Assembly (NCBI RefSeq): GCF_007995085.1
Contig: NZ_VOQS01000005.1
Coordinates: 124,001-188,000, forward strand
Reading direction: 5' to 3'
Length of the DNA: 64,000 nucleotides
Source of the DNA: Paraburkholderia azotifigens
Lineage (GTDB): Bacteria > Pseudomonadota > Gammaproteobacteria > Burkholderiales > Burkholderiaceae
Shown here: positions 1-8,695 of the stretch, piece by piece
How positions within the stretch are numbered: position 1 is the first letter of the stretch
Layout of the letters: the number at the start of each line of letters is the position of its first letter
Notes under the pieces: model-generated
What the model saw: only the letters and a program-made list of their open reading frames with translations
Database searches by the model: none
Told to the model about the DNA's origin: nothing
Program-made: the position numbers and the translations under genes

Positions 1-2
1 CC

Positions 3-497
3 GTGGCGGCAGCCCCGGTAGACACGAGCGATGCGATTGCACAACAGACTGCGTCCGATGCCAGCACGGTCGCAAACGCGCAGGCACCGGTGCCCGCTGA
101 AGCAACTTCCGATGCCGCCGTCGCAAACACGCCTTTGGTACAACCCGACGAAGCTGCAAGTACGGCGGCAGCCGTATCTGGTACGACAAGGCCCACGTAC
201 ACCACAAGCTTCGATTGTACAAAAGCGACTCATGAGGATGAGGTAGCCATCTGTGGAGACCCTGGCCTTGCAGCTATGGATGTGGAGCTTGGGGAACTGT
301 ATCAATCTGCGATGAAGACTATTTCGGATCCGGTGGCACTTTCAAGTTCTGAGGCCGGTTGGGTCATTGCGCGGCAAATGTGTGATAGTGATTTAACCTG
401 TCTTCGCCGAGCGTACGGGGAGCGGATTGGACAGTTCAAGGGATCACTCGGCTCACCGCCGTTGCTTCCGAACCAGCCGTCAATCGAAAAGCCATAA
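3..497 (+). CDS. LprI-like (DUF1311) protein, possibly 5'-partial
   Basis: The C-terminal half carries the cysteine pattern of the lysozyme-inhibitor LprI N-terminal domain family (PF07007-like): FDCTKATHEDEVAIC, then a D-x-EL-x-x-LY helix and later cysteines in RQMCDSDLTCLRRAYGER. The first 65 residues are low-complexity Ala/Thr/Pro/Val, like the linker of an envelope protein. The frame starts at GTG position 3 but could continue upstream of the window, so a signal peptide may be missing. Members are usually periplasmic or lipoproteins of poorly defined role; a lysozyme-inhibitor function is known only for some. There is no operon partner in view, since the next gene is almost 400 bases away. 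Confidence 0.6.
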   Translation: MAAAPVDTSDAIAQQTASDASTVANAQAPVPAEATSDAAVANTPLVQPDEAASTAAAVSGTTRPTYTTSFDCTKATHEDEVAICGDPGLAAMDVELGELYQSAMKTISDPVALSSSEAGWVIARQMCDSDLTCLRRAYGERIGQFKGSLGSPPLLPNQPSIEKP

Positions 498-670
498 ACT
501 CCGTTGCCTGCGGGGCGGTACGGCGGCTAAGGCGGACAACAACAAACGTATGCTTTCAGGTGTTCTGACATAACGAAGGTCTCGTCAGGGCACGTCATAG
601 ATATCAACGGCGTACGGCTAAAGCAAGACCGTTGAGCTGAGTTTTTCGCGAGATCGGTGGCACAGGTTTG

Positions 671-704
671 TTGACAACGCATTCGTTACACGGTAACGAA
701 TGCG
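671..704 (+). promoter_or_regulatory. Consensus -35 box overlapping a perfect 12-bp palindrome (candidate operator)
   Basis: The gene-free stretch 498-889 holds a perfect inverted repeat: left arm CGCATTCGTTAC (678-689), spacer ACG, right arm GTAACGAATGCG (693-704). A perfect TTGACA at 671-676 abuts it, so a repressor bound to the palindrome would cover the promoter core. The matching -10 (TAACGA at 17 bp spacing) is weak. The site lies about 185 bases upstream of the 890 start and may control the 890-7873 operon. A degenerate copy (TTCGTTAC-GCA-GTAAC) is present near 34944-34958. Function is inferred. Confidence 0.45.
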
Positions 705-889
705 ACGCCCGAAGACATTTACTTCGCGGAAGTGACACGATAGGACAAGACTCTCCCGGGTTCTGAGCCGTTCAGGGTTAAAAACATTTTGGGGAAAAGA
801 GCAAATTTCGGTCCAAAAAGATTCACTCGTCGTATACACTTTCTCGGCGAGCGATTAGCACAGAATCAATCAAGAAGAGAGAGACCAGC

Positions 890-1372
890 ATGGCTGCACA
901 AGCAGAGCAACTAGTTACGTTTGATGAGGCTCAGCGCCTCGTTCACCGGGATGGAGCACTCGAAGAAGCGGTTCTCCGTGTGTCAAAGATTGACTTCGCA
1001 ATGCAATGCCGAAAGCTTGTCGAAGAGCATGGCTGGTCGATTGAAACCTGCGCCGAGGTCGAAGACCTGTACCGGAAATTCCTTGCATTGAATATTCGTT
1101 ATCCAGAACTCAAGCTTTGCCCCAACGGGCCGGTTGACGAGTTCTGGCATGCGCACATTCTAGATACCCGAAAGTATGCCGCCGACTGTGAGCAACTCTT
1201 CGGCGAGATGCTACATCACTATCCGTATTTCGGAATGCGTGGCCCGGAAGACAAGGCCGATCTCGATCAGGCGTTTGCAGGTACCGTCGACCTGTTTATC
1301 CGTCACTTCGGTATAGACCCCACGGCAGGCGACGCACACGCACGTGCTTGCCGCCCTCAGCGCTGCCCCTGA
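890..1372 (+). CDS. Glycine-rich-domain-protein-like (GRDP/DUF1399-type) protein
   Basis: This 160-residue protein contains the signature seen in the GRDP-like family (PF07173-like): PVDEFWHAHILDTRKY at residues 81-96 and LHHYPYFGMRG at 108-118. The conserved Trp/His residues suggest a binding or catalytic pocket, but I know of no established reaction for bacterial stand-alone members. The ATG follows the purine-rich stretch AAGAAGAGAGAGA, which supports the start. It is first in a compact operon with two methyltransferases, a TauD-like oxygenase and a UvrA-like ATPase, and its end nearly touches the next gene. The context suggests a tailoring or substrate-carrying role; this is inference. 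The family assignment is fairly sure, the function is not. Confidence 0.65.
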   Translation: MAAQAEQLVTFDEAQRLVHRDGALEEAVLRVSKIDFAMQCRKLVEEHGWSIETCAEVEDLYRKFLALNIRYPELKLCPNGPVDEFWHAHILDTRKYAADCEQLFGEMLHHYPYFGMRGPEDKADLDQAFAGTVDLFIRHFGIDPTAGDAHARACRPQRCP

Positions 1373-1382
1373 TCAAACAGCA

Positions 1383-2072
1383 ATGGTCGGCGAATCTTCG
1401 TTTTTCGTCGATCCGAACGATGACGATCTCCTCGAGTCCCGGAACAGCGTGTTCTGGGAGGCGATGCTGGACAACATCCGCCGGGACAGGTTCGGGCGCG
1501 TCCCGAAGCGTGTGCTGGACATCGGTTGCCACAGAGGTGGATTGCTCGCTCGTATCGCCGAACTCTGGGGCGGTGACGCACTGTTCGGTATCGAGCCGAT
1601 ACCGGCAGCGCGGGCGCGCGCGCAGTTGCGACTAGCCTCATGCGCCAAAACTGTTCAAATTTTGTCACCCGAACAGTGGAAGCTGGTTCCCGATCGGTCG
1701 CTTGATCTGGTTGTGTGCCATGAAGTGCTCTTCACCATCGAGGACCTGCGTGGGCTCGTCGGGAACATAGCGCGCGTGCTTGCATCTGGCGGGCGCGCGT
1801 ATGTCGTTGCTGGTTGCCACGCGGAGAATCCTGTCTGGTCGATGTGGCGTGACGCATTTGAGCGTGAAGGCAGGCAGGTTTATACGCATAGGCCGCTTGA
1901 ACTTATGGGGTTCGCCGGAGAATTTGGGCTGAATCCGGCCGTGCGGCCGCTGCGCGAGACCGGGTGGGCAACATATGATCCCGCCGACAACGTGTTTGCC
2001 TTTCCGTCAGTCGGTGCGCTCCTGGATCATCAGTTCCGGCATAAGCTTCTTTTCAGGTTGGCCCAAAAATGA
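1383..2072 (+). CDS. Class I SAM-dependent methyltransferase
   Basis: This 229-residue Rossmann methyltransferase has motif I VLDIGCHRGGLL at residues 44-55, an acidic end of strand 2 in LFGIEP, and a post-II segment DRSLDLVVCHEVLFTIEDL in which CHE replaces the more usual motif IV residues. The frame is open upstream to 1344, but the ATG at 1383 lies 10 bases after the previous stop and is the natural start. The last codon overlaps the next gene (ATGA, 2069-2072), so translation is coupled. The substrate cannot be read from sequence. It shares the operon with a second unrelated methyltransferase (7136) and an oxygenase, as expected for small-molecule tailoring. Confidence 0.8.
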   Translation: MVGESSFFVDPNDDDLLESRNSVFWEAMLDNIRRDRFGRVPKRVLDIGCHRGGLLARIAELWGGDALFGIEPIPAARARAQLRLASCAKTVQILSPEQWKLVPDRSLDLVVCHEVLFTIEDLRGLVGNIARVLASGGRAYVVAGCHAENPVWSMWRDAFEREGRQVYTHRPLELMGFAGEFGLNPAVRPLRETGWATYDPADNVFAFPSVGALLDHQFRHKLLFRLAQK

Positions 2073-2932
2073 CGTCCGTTCCACAAGTCGCACTTGCGCC
2101 CGGCGAGATTGATTCGATACTCGCCGTCCGGTACAGGTTTGATGGACTCGAAGCAATCGAACATGCGCTCCAGGATACTCAAGCGCTTCCGGGTAGTGAC
2201 TCACAGATTCTGCAACGACTGCGGGCAAGGATAGTGGCCACTTGGGGTGTTCACGACCATGTGGTTGTGAGAAATCTGCCTTCGTGTTCCGATGGGACGA
2301 CCGGGCTGGTCCTGGCAAGCCTTTGTTTCGCTAACCTCAAAAGATATCGCGGCGGAAAGATCGTCAAACATTTCCGCATGTCGCCTTGGACAAAGGCCCT
2401 CTCTCATACGCTCGCATCTGGGTTCTTTCACACGGACCTTAACACTGCCGAGCACCCGCCGGCCGCGACAGCGATGCAGTGTCTGGAGGCTGACCCTGGG
2501 GCGCCAGATTATGGCCAGCTACGCGTGGCACGGGTTTGTGATCTGATTGAGCGCCTCCGGCAACGCGACTCGACGGTTGCAGATTTCCTGCTACAGGAGC
2601 GCGTCACCATGGTGAATGAGATCTCTCCAAAAGGATGGGAAGGGTCAATGGTGGGCGAGGGGCTTATTCGGTTCCATCCTGAGAGCCTGCTGGCGGCGCA
2701 ACGGCATTTTGGTAAGAATCCTCCGACGCTGGAGCAGCACCTGGCAGCGATACATCAGGCGGCCATCGAGGTTTCGGAACCGATCAATCTTGAGCCAGGT
2801 GAAATGCTGCTCGTCAGTAACCGTCGTGCTTTGCACCAGCGCGGCGCCTGCACAGTGCGATTCCGAGAATTTCCTAGCGTATTCGAATCCCGTCGAGTGA
2901 GTGTTTTCCACGCGTACGAAGAGCCGGCATGA
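2069..2932 (+). CDS. TauD/TfdA-like Fe(II)/2-oxoglutarate oxygenase
   Basis: This 287-residue protein has the iron ligand pair H121-x-D123 in the segment FFHTDLNTAEHPP, a distal histidine H256 in NRRALHQRG, and arginines a little further on (ESRRVSV) suitable for 2-oxoglutarate binding. This is the clavaminate-synthase/TauD arrangement of the double-stranded beta-helix. Such enzymes hydroxylate, desaturate or cyclise small or carrier-bound molecules. The gene overlaps its upstream and downstream neighbours by 4 bases each (ATGA), so it is part of a tight operon. The substrate is unknown. It supports the idea that the operon modifies a metabolite rather than simply repairing DNA. Confidence 0.78.
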   Translation: MTSVPQVALAPGEIDSILAVRYRFDGLEAIEHALQDTQALPGSDSQILQRLRARIVATWGVHDHVVVRNLPSCSDGTTGLVLASLCFANLKRYRGGKIVKHFRMSPWTKALSHTLASGFFHTDLNTAEHPPAATAMQCLEADPGAPDYGQLRVARVCDLIERLRQRDSTVADFLLQERVTMVNEISPKGWEGSMVGEGLIRFHPESLLAAQRHFGKNPPTLEQHLAAIHQAAIEVSEPINLEPGEMLLVSNRRALHQRGACTVRFREFPSVFESRRVSVFHAYEEPA

Positions 2933-5900
2933 AACTGGCCCGAGCAATCGAAGTCGTGGGTGCGACTACTAACAATCTTCGGGATGTAGACGTTCACCTA
3001 CCGGAGAACTCCATCACGGCTGTGGTGGGTGTGTCGGGATCAGGCAAGAGTTCCCTGGTCGACAAAACCATTGCGGCGGTCGGGAGCGCGCGAACCCGTC
3101 GATTCCTCGATATCCCCGCTCCTGGCGCGAGCGAGGACGTGCCAGCATTTGTCGGGGCCACGCCACCGACCGTTGTTGTCGCTCAACGGGCGTTCCTGGC
3201 TTCGACGCGTAATACGGTTGCAACATCGACTGCACTGATGCGAGTTTTAAGGCGACTATTCTCGCGGTTCAGCGCTCCGTTTGCCGCTGATGTTGGTGAG
3301 CCGGCGCCTGTGGCCACTGCGGAGATTGTCGCCGAGTGGCTTATTCGATACATGAGCGGCAAGGCTATCGTCTGGGTGGTGCCGGCCTACCAGATTCGCA
3401 CAGACGGCCTTGATGAGGTACGTAACCTCGCCAGTGCGGGACTTGGTGATGTCGTTATCTACAGCGAAACCGATAAAGGGAAGAAGGCCGAGACGGGCAC
3501 GACCTATTCAACGGCGAGATTTAAAGGGTTGCGCTGCGATGTCCGCCATACCATCGAAGCCAAAGTTGGCGAAGTAAGTCTCAGCGAAAAGAGCCGTCGA
3601 CAGTTGCTCGACATTTTGCGCAAGGCATGGGAGATCAGCGCGGATGGTGTATTCATCGAGTTGCCGGCTTCCGACGAACCGGCGTTAAGCCGATCCTATA
3701 CTCACGGATTAGAATTACGTAAACATCGGGTGCATCCGTCGTCACGACGGGTGTTTCGGAAAGCAGACCCACACTTGTTTTCGTTTAATGCGCCGACGCA
3801 CGAAGACAGCGGGGCATGCCCGAGTTGCGAAGGTCTCGGTGTCAGCGCGGATGTGCAGGAGGAGTTGCTTGTCGCACATCCCGAACGGTCAATGCGCAGC
3901 GGCTCGCTGGCACTGTGGACCGACAAGAACTACCGATATGTAAATATTCAGCATTCCACGATCGAAGGGCTGCGCGGACGGGACGGTTTCGACCCGGACG
4001 TTCCGTGGAATCGCCTTCCGCTATCAGCCAGACGACTGATCCTCGAGGGTAGCGCGGACCCGGTAATCGACCTTGATCCGAAAACGAAGAGGAAGACGAG
4101 CGCTCCTCATCCGTTTTCGGGATTTCGAGCTGCAATTCTCGAGAGGATTGGTCGACAGTCGGCGTCTGCAGACGCACTGAAGCGCTTCGTGTCGACGGGT
4201 CGTTGCCCAATGTGTGAGGGTACCCGTTGGTGCGCTGAGACTCGGGCGCTGCGGGTCGGTGGACGCTCGATTGACGAGGTCCTCAGCGTATCTTTTTCCC
4301 AACTCGCTGATTTCGCTGATGCATGGAAAGCGGTTGCGGTGAAAGAAGCTTCATCTGCCTCAGCCGCGCGGGAGATAGAAAGCCTGATTCAAAATGTAGC
4401 CCACATCGCGCGTTCCTTCTCTAACGTCGGGCTGGGTCATCTATCGGGCGGTCGCAGCTTGCTCGAAGTTAGCGACGGCGAAGCACGGCGAATCCGGCTG
4501 GCGGGTGTATTGAACAGTCGCCTCTCCGGCCTTCTCCTGGTGTTGGACGAACCTGGCCGAGGCCTTCATGAAGCGGATCTCGACAATCTTGCGATAGCCA
4601 TCTCCGACGTCGCCAAATCTCACACGGTATTGATGAGTGAGCATCGCGCGCGTCTTGTTCAGAATGCCGATCAGGTAATTCAGCTCGGACCGGGCGGGGG
4701 ACCTGAAGGTGGACAAGTGATCGCTCACTCGTTGAGTAACTGGACCTTTCCGGTACCAGGACGTGATCTCTCCGGCGCCTACAAGCGCAAACCGCAGTTC
4801 CTGGAAATTGCAGGAGCCAGTGTCAACACAGTGCAGAGTCAAACGGTGCGAATTCCTTTAGGGACTCTCACATGCATTGCCGGCGTTTCGGGCTCAGGTA
4901 AATCGAGTTTTGTGCGAGGTGCGCTCGTTCCCGCACTGATTGAAGCGTTGCCGTCGGGCAGGGTTGAAATCGAAGACTTCCGGGTGGTTCGCGGAAAGTG
5001 GAAGAGCTGCAAAGGGGCAGACAACATTTCGGCGCTGTATGCCCTTGATCAAGGTTCGCCGTCGTCGCAACCGAGGAGCCTGGTCGCCACTTATCTCGGA
5101 TTCGCAGACGCGCTACGACGTGAGCTCGCATCGACGGATGCAGCGCATACACTGAAGTTGCAGGCAACTGATTTTGGAACGAACGCAGGCCGAGGCAGAT
5201 GCCAGGCGTGCATGGGCCTTGGCACAAGCTCGGATGGGGAGGCATGTACGGTGTGCGGCGGTCGTCGCTTCGGGCACGATGCGTTGTCGGTAAGAGTCGG
5301 AGGGCTAAACATCGCGGAGTGGCTCGATCTCCCGCTGTCCTCGCTCCGTGGTGCCCCGTTTCCATGGGTCGCCGATAAACTGATCGATTCGCTGCTCGAG
5401 TTGGGGATTGGGCATCTGTCGTTGGGCCGCAGCCTCAATACACTGAGCGGTGGCGAATTTCAGCGACTGAGACTTTCGCGAGCCATTGCCGTAGAAGGGT
5501 GTTCGGGGGCGCTGTTCGTACTCGACGAGCCGGGGGCAGGTTTGCATCCGCAGGACGTCGAACACCTTTACCGTGCCTTGCGGCACATCGTGAGCGACGG
5601 TAAGAACACTGTCGTTGCAGTCGAGCACGACCCCTATCTTTTGTCCCAATGCGACTATCTGGTCGAGTTTGGTCCGGCCGGCGGTCCTGACGGAGGCAAG
5701 GTTATCGCCGAGGGGTTGCCGAGCGAGATTCGCGGAGCTAAAACGCCGACTGGTCGGGCTCTGAAGAGTCCCGCGCGCGTGACCAAAAAAGGGAAGAAGA
5801 CGGCAGTGAAGTCGGAACCGGAAAGGCCGGGCAGTCTGGAGGAGGCGCTGGCAGCTCGTCAGGAGATCCGACAAATCATGGGTGATGACGTCAGTCCTCC

Positions 5901-7134
5901 GGACGAAGGTAAAGCCCTACAACCCGGTGCGATTTTCCATAGAAGTGCGCGAGACGTACGACCGCTTGAACTCGGCGATCTTGACAGGGCAGTCGTCCAG
6001 TTTGCTATCGAGGCAATGCCACCCGTAGAACTGGCGCTCAGGCGTTTGCTCGATGCGTGGGAGCGCCATCCGGCGGCAAGTCTTTATGTCAACCCGCTTC
6101 TGGATGCGGTGTCCGTTTGGGGAACGACCATTCCCGCTGCGGTTATCAAGCAGTCGAGGAGTGACGCGATCGCAATGGGACTCGACGACTTCACGTTGGG
6201 TCAGAAAAGCGCGTTGCTACTGCGGGTTTCGGGCCGTCGGCTGAGGCCAACCGAGGCGAGTCCTGATGGGCGTGTTCTCGCTCTTCGCGACGCATGGGCA
6301 CTCGGCAGCGGTTTTGTGGATTTGCTTGATGATTCCGGGCAATCCATCGCTAGCGCGACGGACCGCCTCGTTGATCTCTCGCTGGGCATCGCAGGCCCAC
6401 GGCGACACCGAGTCGATAGTTTCGTGCGTTCCAGTTCGCTCGGCCGTTGTCCGATGTGCCGTGGGGGCCGGTCTGTTCGTGATGTTGACGAAAAGCGCAT
6501 CGTCTGCAACACCAAATCGTCCATTTTTGCCGACGATTTTCTGGCTCCTGTCATTGCTAAGCAACTCAAAGGTTTCCGCCGGAGTGAACTGATTCCTTTC
6601 TTTCGCCGTATGGCTGACGAAGGGATATGGCGAGACGTGTCGTGGGGCCAATTGACTCCCGAAGAGAAGGCCGTCGTGCTTTGGGGTTATTGGGTACGCC
6701 CCGGTCTTGGAACATTTATTAAACATGGCAAGGGTGCGGACGGAAGCGAGGTCAATCACTGGCTCCGATGGGATGGTCTGGCAGATCAACTCGATTCCCG
6801 ACTCATGGCAAGTGCTTCCGGCGGCGGAGAGCGAACTTGCCCGATGTGTAACGGCACTGGACTGTCGGCGAAGGCGAGGCTTCTAATGCTAGCGGGGCGG
6901 TCCTGGCAAGCGTGGATGGAGGACGGCACTATCCGCGAGCTGGTCTCGGCGCTCAAAGCTATCAAACCTGTGAACACCCGTCACGCGATGGAGCATGGGC
7001 GAATCTTGCATTGTCTAAGTTCGTTCAAGCCTTCAGACCTGCGGCTTAATGAGGCAGTCGAGTCGAAGCAGCGCGAAGCCGCCCTGTCGGCCGTAGCCAA
7101 GGCTTTCACCGGTATGGCCGCATATTGCTTCTGA
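2929..7134 (+). CDS. Giant UvrA-like ABC ATPase with third zinc module
   Basis: The protein has 1401 residues, against roughly 940-1000 for housekeeping UvrA. The first half has Walker A GVSGSGKSS (residues 34-42), zinc motif CPSCEGLG, a degenerate signature SDGEARRIRLAG and Walker B LLVLDEPGRGLH. The second half has Walker A GVSGSGKSS, a CxxC zinc pair (CQACMGLG...CTVCGG), signature LSGGEFQRLRL and Walker B FVLDEPGAGLH. A basic linker is followed by about 400 extra residues with two more CPMC motifs. That part resembles the first half's zinc insertion module (DVSWGQL/DVPWNRL; CPMCNGTG/CPMCEGTR). UvrA homologues outside repair operons are known as self-resistance proteins for DNA-damaging antibiotics such as daunorubicin (DrrC). 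A similar role is my inference here. Confidence 0.85.
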   Translation: MKLARAIEVVGATTNNLRDVDVHLPENSITAVVGVSGSGKSSLVDKTIAAVGSARTRRFLDIPAPGASEDVPAFVGATPPTVVVAQRAFLASTRNTVATSTALMRVLRRLFSRFSAPFAADVGEPAPVATAEIVAEWLIRYMSGKAIVWVVPAYQIRTDGLDEVRNLASAGLGDVVIYSETDKGKKAETGTTYSTARFKGLRCDVRHTIEAKVGEVSLSEKSRRQLLDILRKAWEISADGVFIELPASDEPALSRSYTHGLELRKHRVHPSSRRVFRKADPHLFSFNAPTHEDSGACPSCEGLGVSADVQEELLVAHPERSMRSGSLALWTDKNYRYVNIQHSTIEGLRGRDGFDPDVPWNRLPLSARRLILEGSADPVIDLDPKTKRKTSAPHPFSGFRAAILERIGRQSASADALKRFVSTGRCPMCEGTRWCAETRALRVGGRSIDEVLSVSFSQLADFADAWKAVAVKEASSASAAREIESLIQNVAHIARSFSNVGLGHLSGGRSLLEVSDGEARRIRLAGVLNSRLSGLLLVLDEPGRGLHEADLDNLAIAISDVAKSHTVLMSEHRARLVQNADQVIQLGPGGGPEGGQVIAHSLSNWTFPVPGRDLSGAYKRKPQFLEIAGASVNTVQSQTVRIPLGTLTCIAGVSGSGKSSFVRGALVPALIEALPSGRVEIEDFRVVRGKWKSCKGADNISALYALDQGSPSSQPRSLVATYLGFADALRRELASTDAAHTLKLQATDFGTNAGRGRCQACMGLGTSSDGEACTVCGGRRFGHDALSVRVGGLNIAEWLDLPLSSLRGAPFPWVADKLIDSLLELGIGHLSLGRSLNTLSGGEFQRLRLSRAIAVEGCSGALFVLDEPGAGLHPQDVEHLYRALRHIVSDGKNTVVAVEHDPYLLSQCDYLVEFGPAGGPDGGKVIAEGLPSEIRGAKTPTGRALKSPARVTKKGKKTAVKSEPERPGSLEEALAARQEIRQIMGDDVSPPDEGKALQPGAIFHRSARDVRPLELGDLDRAVVQFAIEAMPPVELALRRLLDAWERHPAASLYVNPLLDAVSVWGTTIPAAVIKQSRSDAIAMGLDDFTLGQKSALLLRVSGRRLRPTEASPDGRVLALRDAWALGSGFVDLLDDSGQSIASATDRLVDLSLGIAGPRRHRVDSFVRSSSLGRCPMCRGGRSVRDVDEKRIVCNTKSSIFADDFLAPVIAKQLKGFRRSELIPFFRRMADEGIWRDVSWGQLTPEEKAVVLWGYWVRPGLGTFIKHGKGADGSEVNHWLRWDGLADQLDSRLMASASGGGERTCPMCNGTGLSAKARLLMLAGRSWQAWMEDGTIRELVSALKAIKPVNTRHAMEHGRILHCLSSFKPSDLRLNEAVESKQREAALSAVAKAFTGMAAYCF

Positions 7135-7135
7135 T

Positions 7136-7873
7136 ATGTACAACCTTTTTGATACCTTTGCGCGTCGCTACGATTGGCATACGCCACCAGATCACTACTT
7201 CCGCGATCACGAACTGGTCATATCATTGGCAGCCGAGTACGGACCGGATGCGCGGCTACTGGATGTCGGATGCGGGACAGGCGTCCTTATTTCAAAGGCG
7301 ATAGCGGCCGGAATCCAGGCTTCAGGCTTCGATGCATCCGCCGATATGGTTGAGGTTGCCCGGGGGCGGATTAAGAAAGACGCCGTCTGGGTTCAACGAA
7401 TGCAGGAGCTTGATCAACGAGACTGCTATGACCTCGTGGTATCGCTCTCCTGGTGCGTGCACTACTGTGCGGATCGCAACGAGCTGCAAGACGTGGTGGA
7501 GAGGATGTATCGCTCACTACGCCCAGGAGGGCGCCTACTGTTACAGGTTGCCCATGCGGACAACCTCAGCAATGAGTGGCTTGAGGATAGAGAGATGGGG
7601 CCGGCAGGACTGCCGGACGATGTAGTTCTTCGCTTTCGCTTTCGAACAGCACCTGGGCGGTCCGATGTAATGCTGGCGGACTATGGATTTGTATGTCATA
7701 GCCTTGGGGAAGCATTTAGCGAGACACACGAATTGAACGTCGCCAATGCTATAGAAATTGCGGACATGTTGCATGTTTCACGGTATGACGACGTCCAAAT
7801 CTGGGATTCTTGGAAGCGCGATCCGTTTGCAAGCAGTGGAAACGTTTTCGTTACCGGACTCCGACGTCCCTAA
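7136..7873 (+). CDS. Class I SAM-dependent methyltransferase
   Basis: This 245-residue methyltransferase has motif I LLDVGCGTGVL (residues 41-51), an acidic strand-2 end in ASGFDASADMV, motif IV-like CYDLVVSLSWCVHY and post-motif LRPGGRLLLQVAHADN. It is a stand-alone ubiE/type-11-like fold with no targeting signal. The ATG lies 2 bases after the UvrA-like stop, so the five genes from 890 to here very likely form one transcript. The substrate is unknown. It is not a close duplicate of the 1383 methyltransferase, which suggests two distinct methylation steps. No obvious terminator follows, and the operon seems to end against IS5 debris. Confidence 0.8.
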   Translation: MYNLFDTFARRYDWHTPPDHYFRDHELVISLAAEYGPDARLLDVGCGTGVLISKAIAAGIQASGFDASADMVEVARGRIKKDAVWVQRMQELDQRDCYDLVVSLSWCVHYCADRNELQDVVERMYRSLRPGGRLLLQVAHADNLSNEWLEDREMGPAGLPDDVVLRFRFRTAPGRSDVMLADYGFVCHSLGEAFSETHELNVANAIEIADMLHVSRYDDVQIWDSWKRDPFASSGNVFVTGLRRP

Positions 7874-8209
7874 ACTATTTGATACCATCACCATGGATGA
7901 GAAAAACAATGAAGCCCAAGGAGTGCTTTGGCGAACTCATGTGCTCCTGGCTACTGTGTGGCGCCGCCTCAAACCTCGTACCACCCGGCGTAGCCGTTGC
8001 TCCATGACAGAAGTACTTCGCAAAGAACGGGAAGCACTAGAAAAACGCCTGCGAAGTATCGGAGACCCTCGACCAGAAGGAAGGTGGGAACGGAATAACT
8101 GCGATTTCCCGAAAGACTAGTTCGGGACCAACCGAGTTGCGCGAAAGCTCATGTTCATCGTGATCGTCGGCATGGCTCCGTTTTTTGCAGCGAGGGAGGT
8201 CTCCGAAAC
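7874..8209. other. Intergenic stretch, no supportable gene
   Basis: There is no open frame with convincing composition. An in-frame run from about 7897 (MDEKNNEAQGVLWRT...) lacks a ribosome site and recognisable domains. It sits directly before an IS5 transposase fragment, so this is probably rearranged DNA left by insertion and deletion. Confidence 0.4.
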
Positions 8210-8452
8210 ATGAGACCGGGCAAGCGACGAATGCTGGATCGAAGCGATCGTCTGGATCCGATATACGATGAGATCGAACGGCTGAAGGCGGGAATTCGAG
8301 CCAAGGTCGAGCACCCGTTTCGCGTCATCAAGAGGCAGTTCGGTTATGCGAAGACGCGTTATCGTGGTTTGATGAAAAATACCGCTCAGATAACCACGTT
8401 GTTTGCGTTGAGCAACTTATGGATGGCGCGCAGTGCGTTATGGAAGTCTTGA
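8210..8452 (+). pseudogene. IS5-family transposase, C-terminal fragment
   Basis: Only about 80 residues remain: MRPGKRR, then a segment ending KVEHPFRVIKRQFGYAKTRYRG and LFALSNLWMA. This is the C-terminal DDE region of IS5-type transposases, with the catalytic Glu in VEHPF and the downstream Lys/Arg. The N-terminal two thirds are missing, and I do not see matching terminal inverted repeats around it. It is a dead remnant marking an old insertion or recombination point just beyond the UvrA-like operon. Confidence 0.8.
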
Positions 8453-8695
8453 AATCAGATCGGTGTGGCGACAGGTCGACAGGTTTCGTCGCCATAGCGT
8501 GGGACAGACGGTGATACCTGGCGCTCTTCACCCCAAGTCACCACCATCTGCGGTCGGGCTGTGACTGATGCGAAAGAACATCGCGCCGAAAAACGAGTTG
8601 TGCAGACCTTCCTTAACAGCGGGCCTGTTCGCGCGACTCGGCCCCCTCCTCGCAAGCGAAACGGCCGCCCGCAGTCAAGTGGCGTCGCCCCCCGG

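Noticed and set aside
618..839. Minus-strand 73-codon frame in the first intergenic region
   Set aside because: It runs through the palindromic operator and promoter and has unlikely composition.
7897..8120. Open frame with Arg/Glu-rich product after the second methyltransferase
   Set aside because: No ribosome site, no domain, and it borders IS debris.
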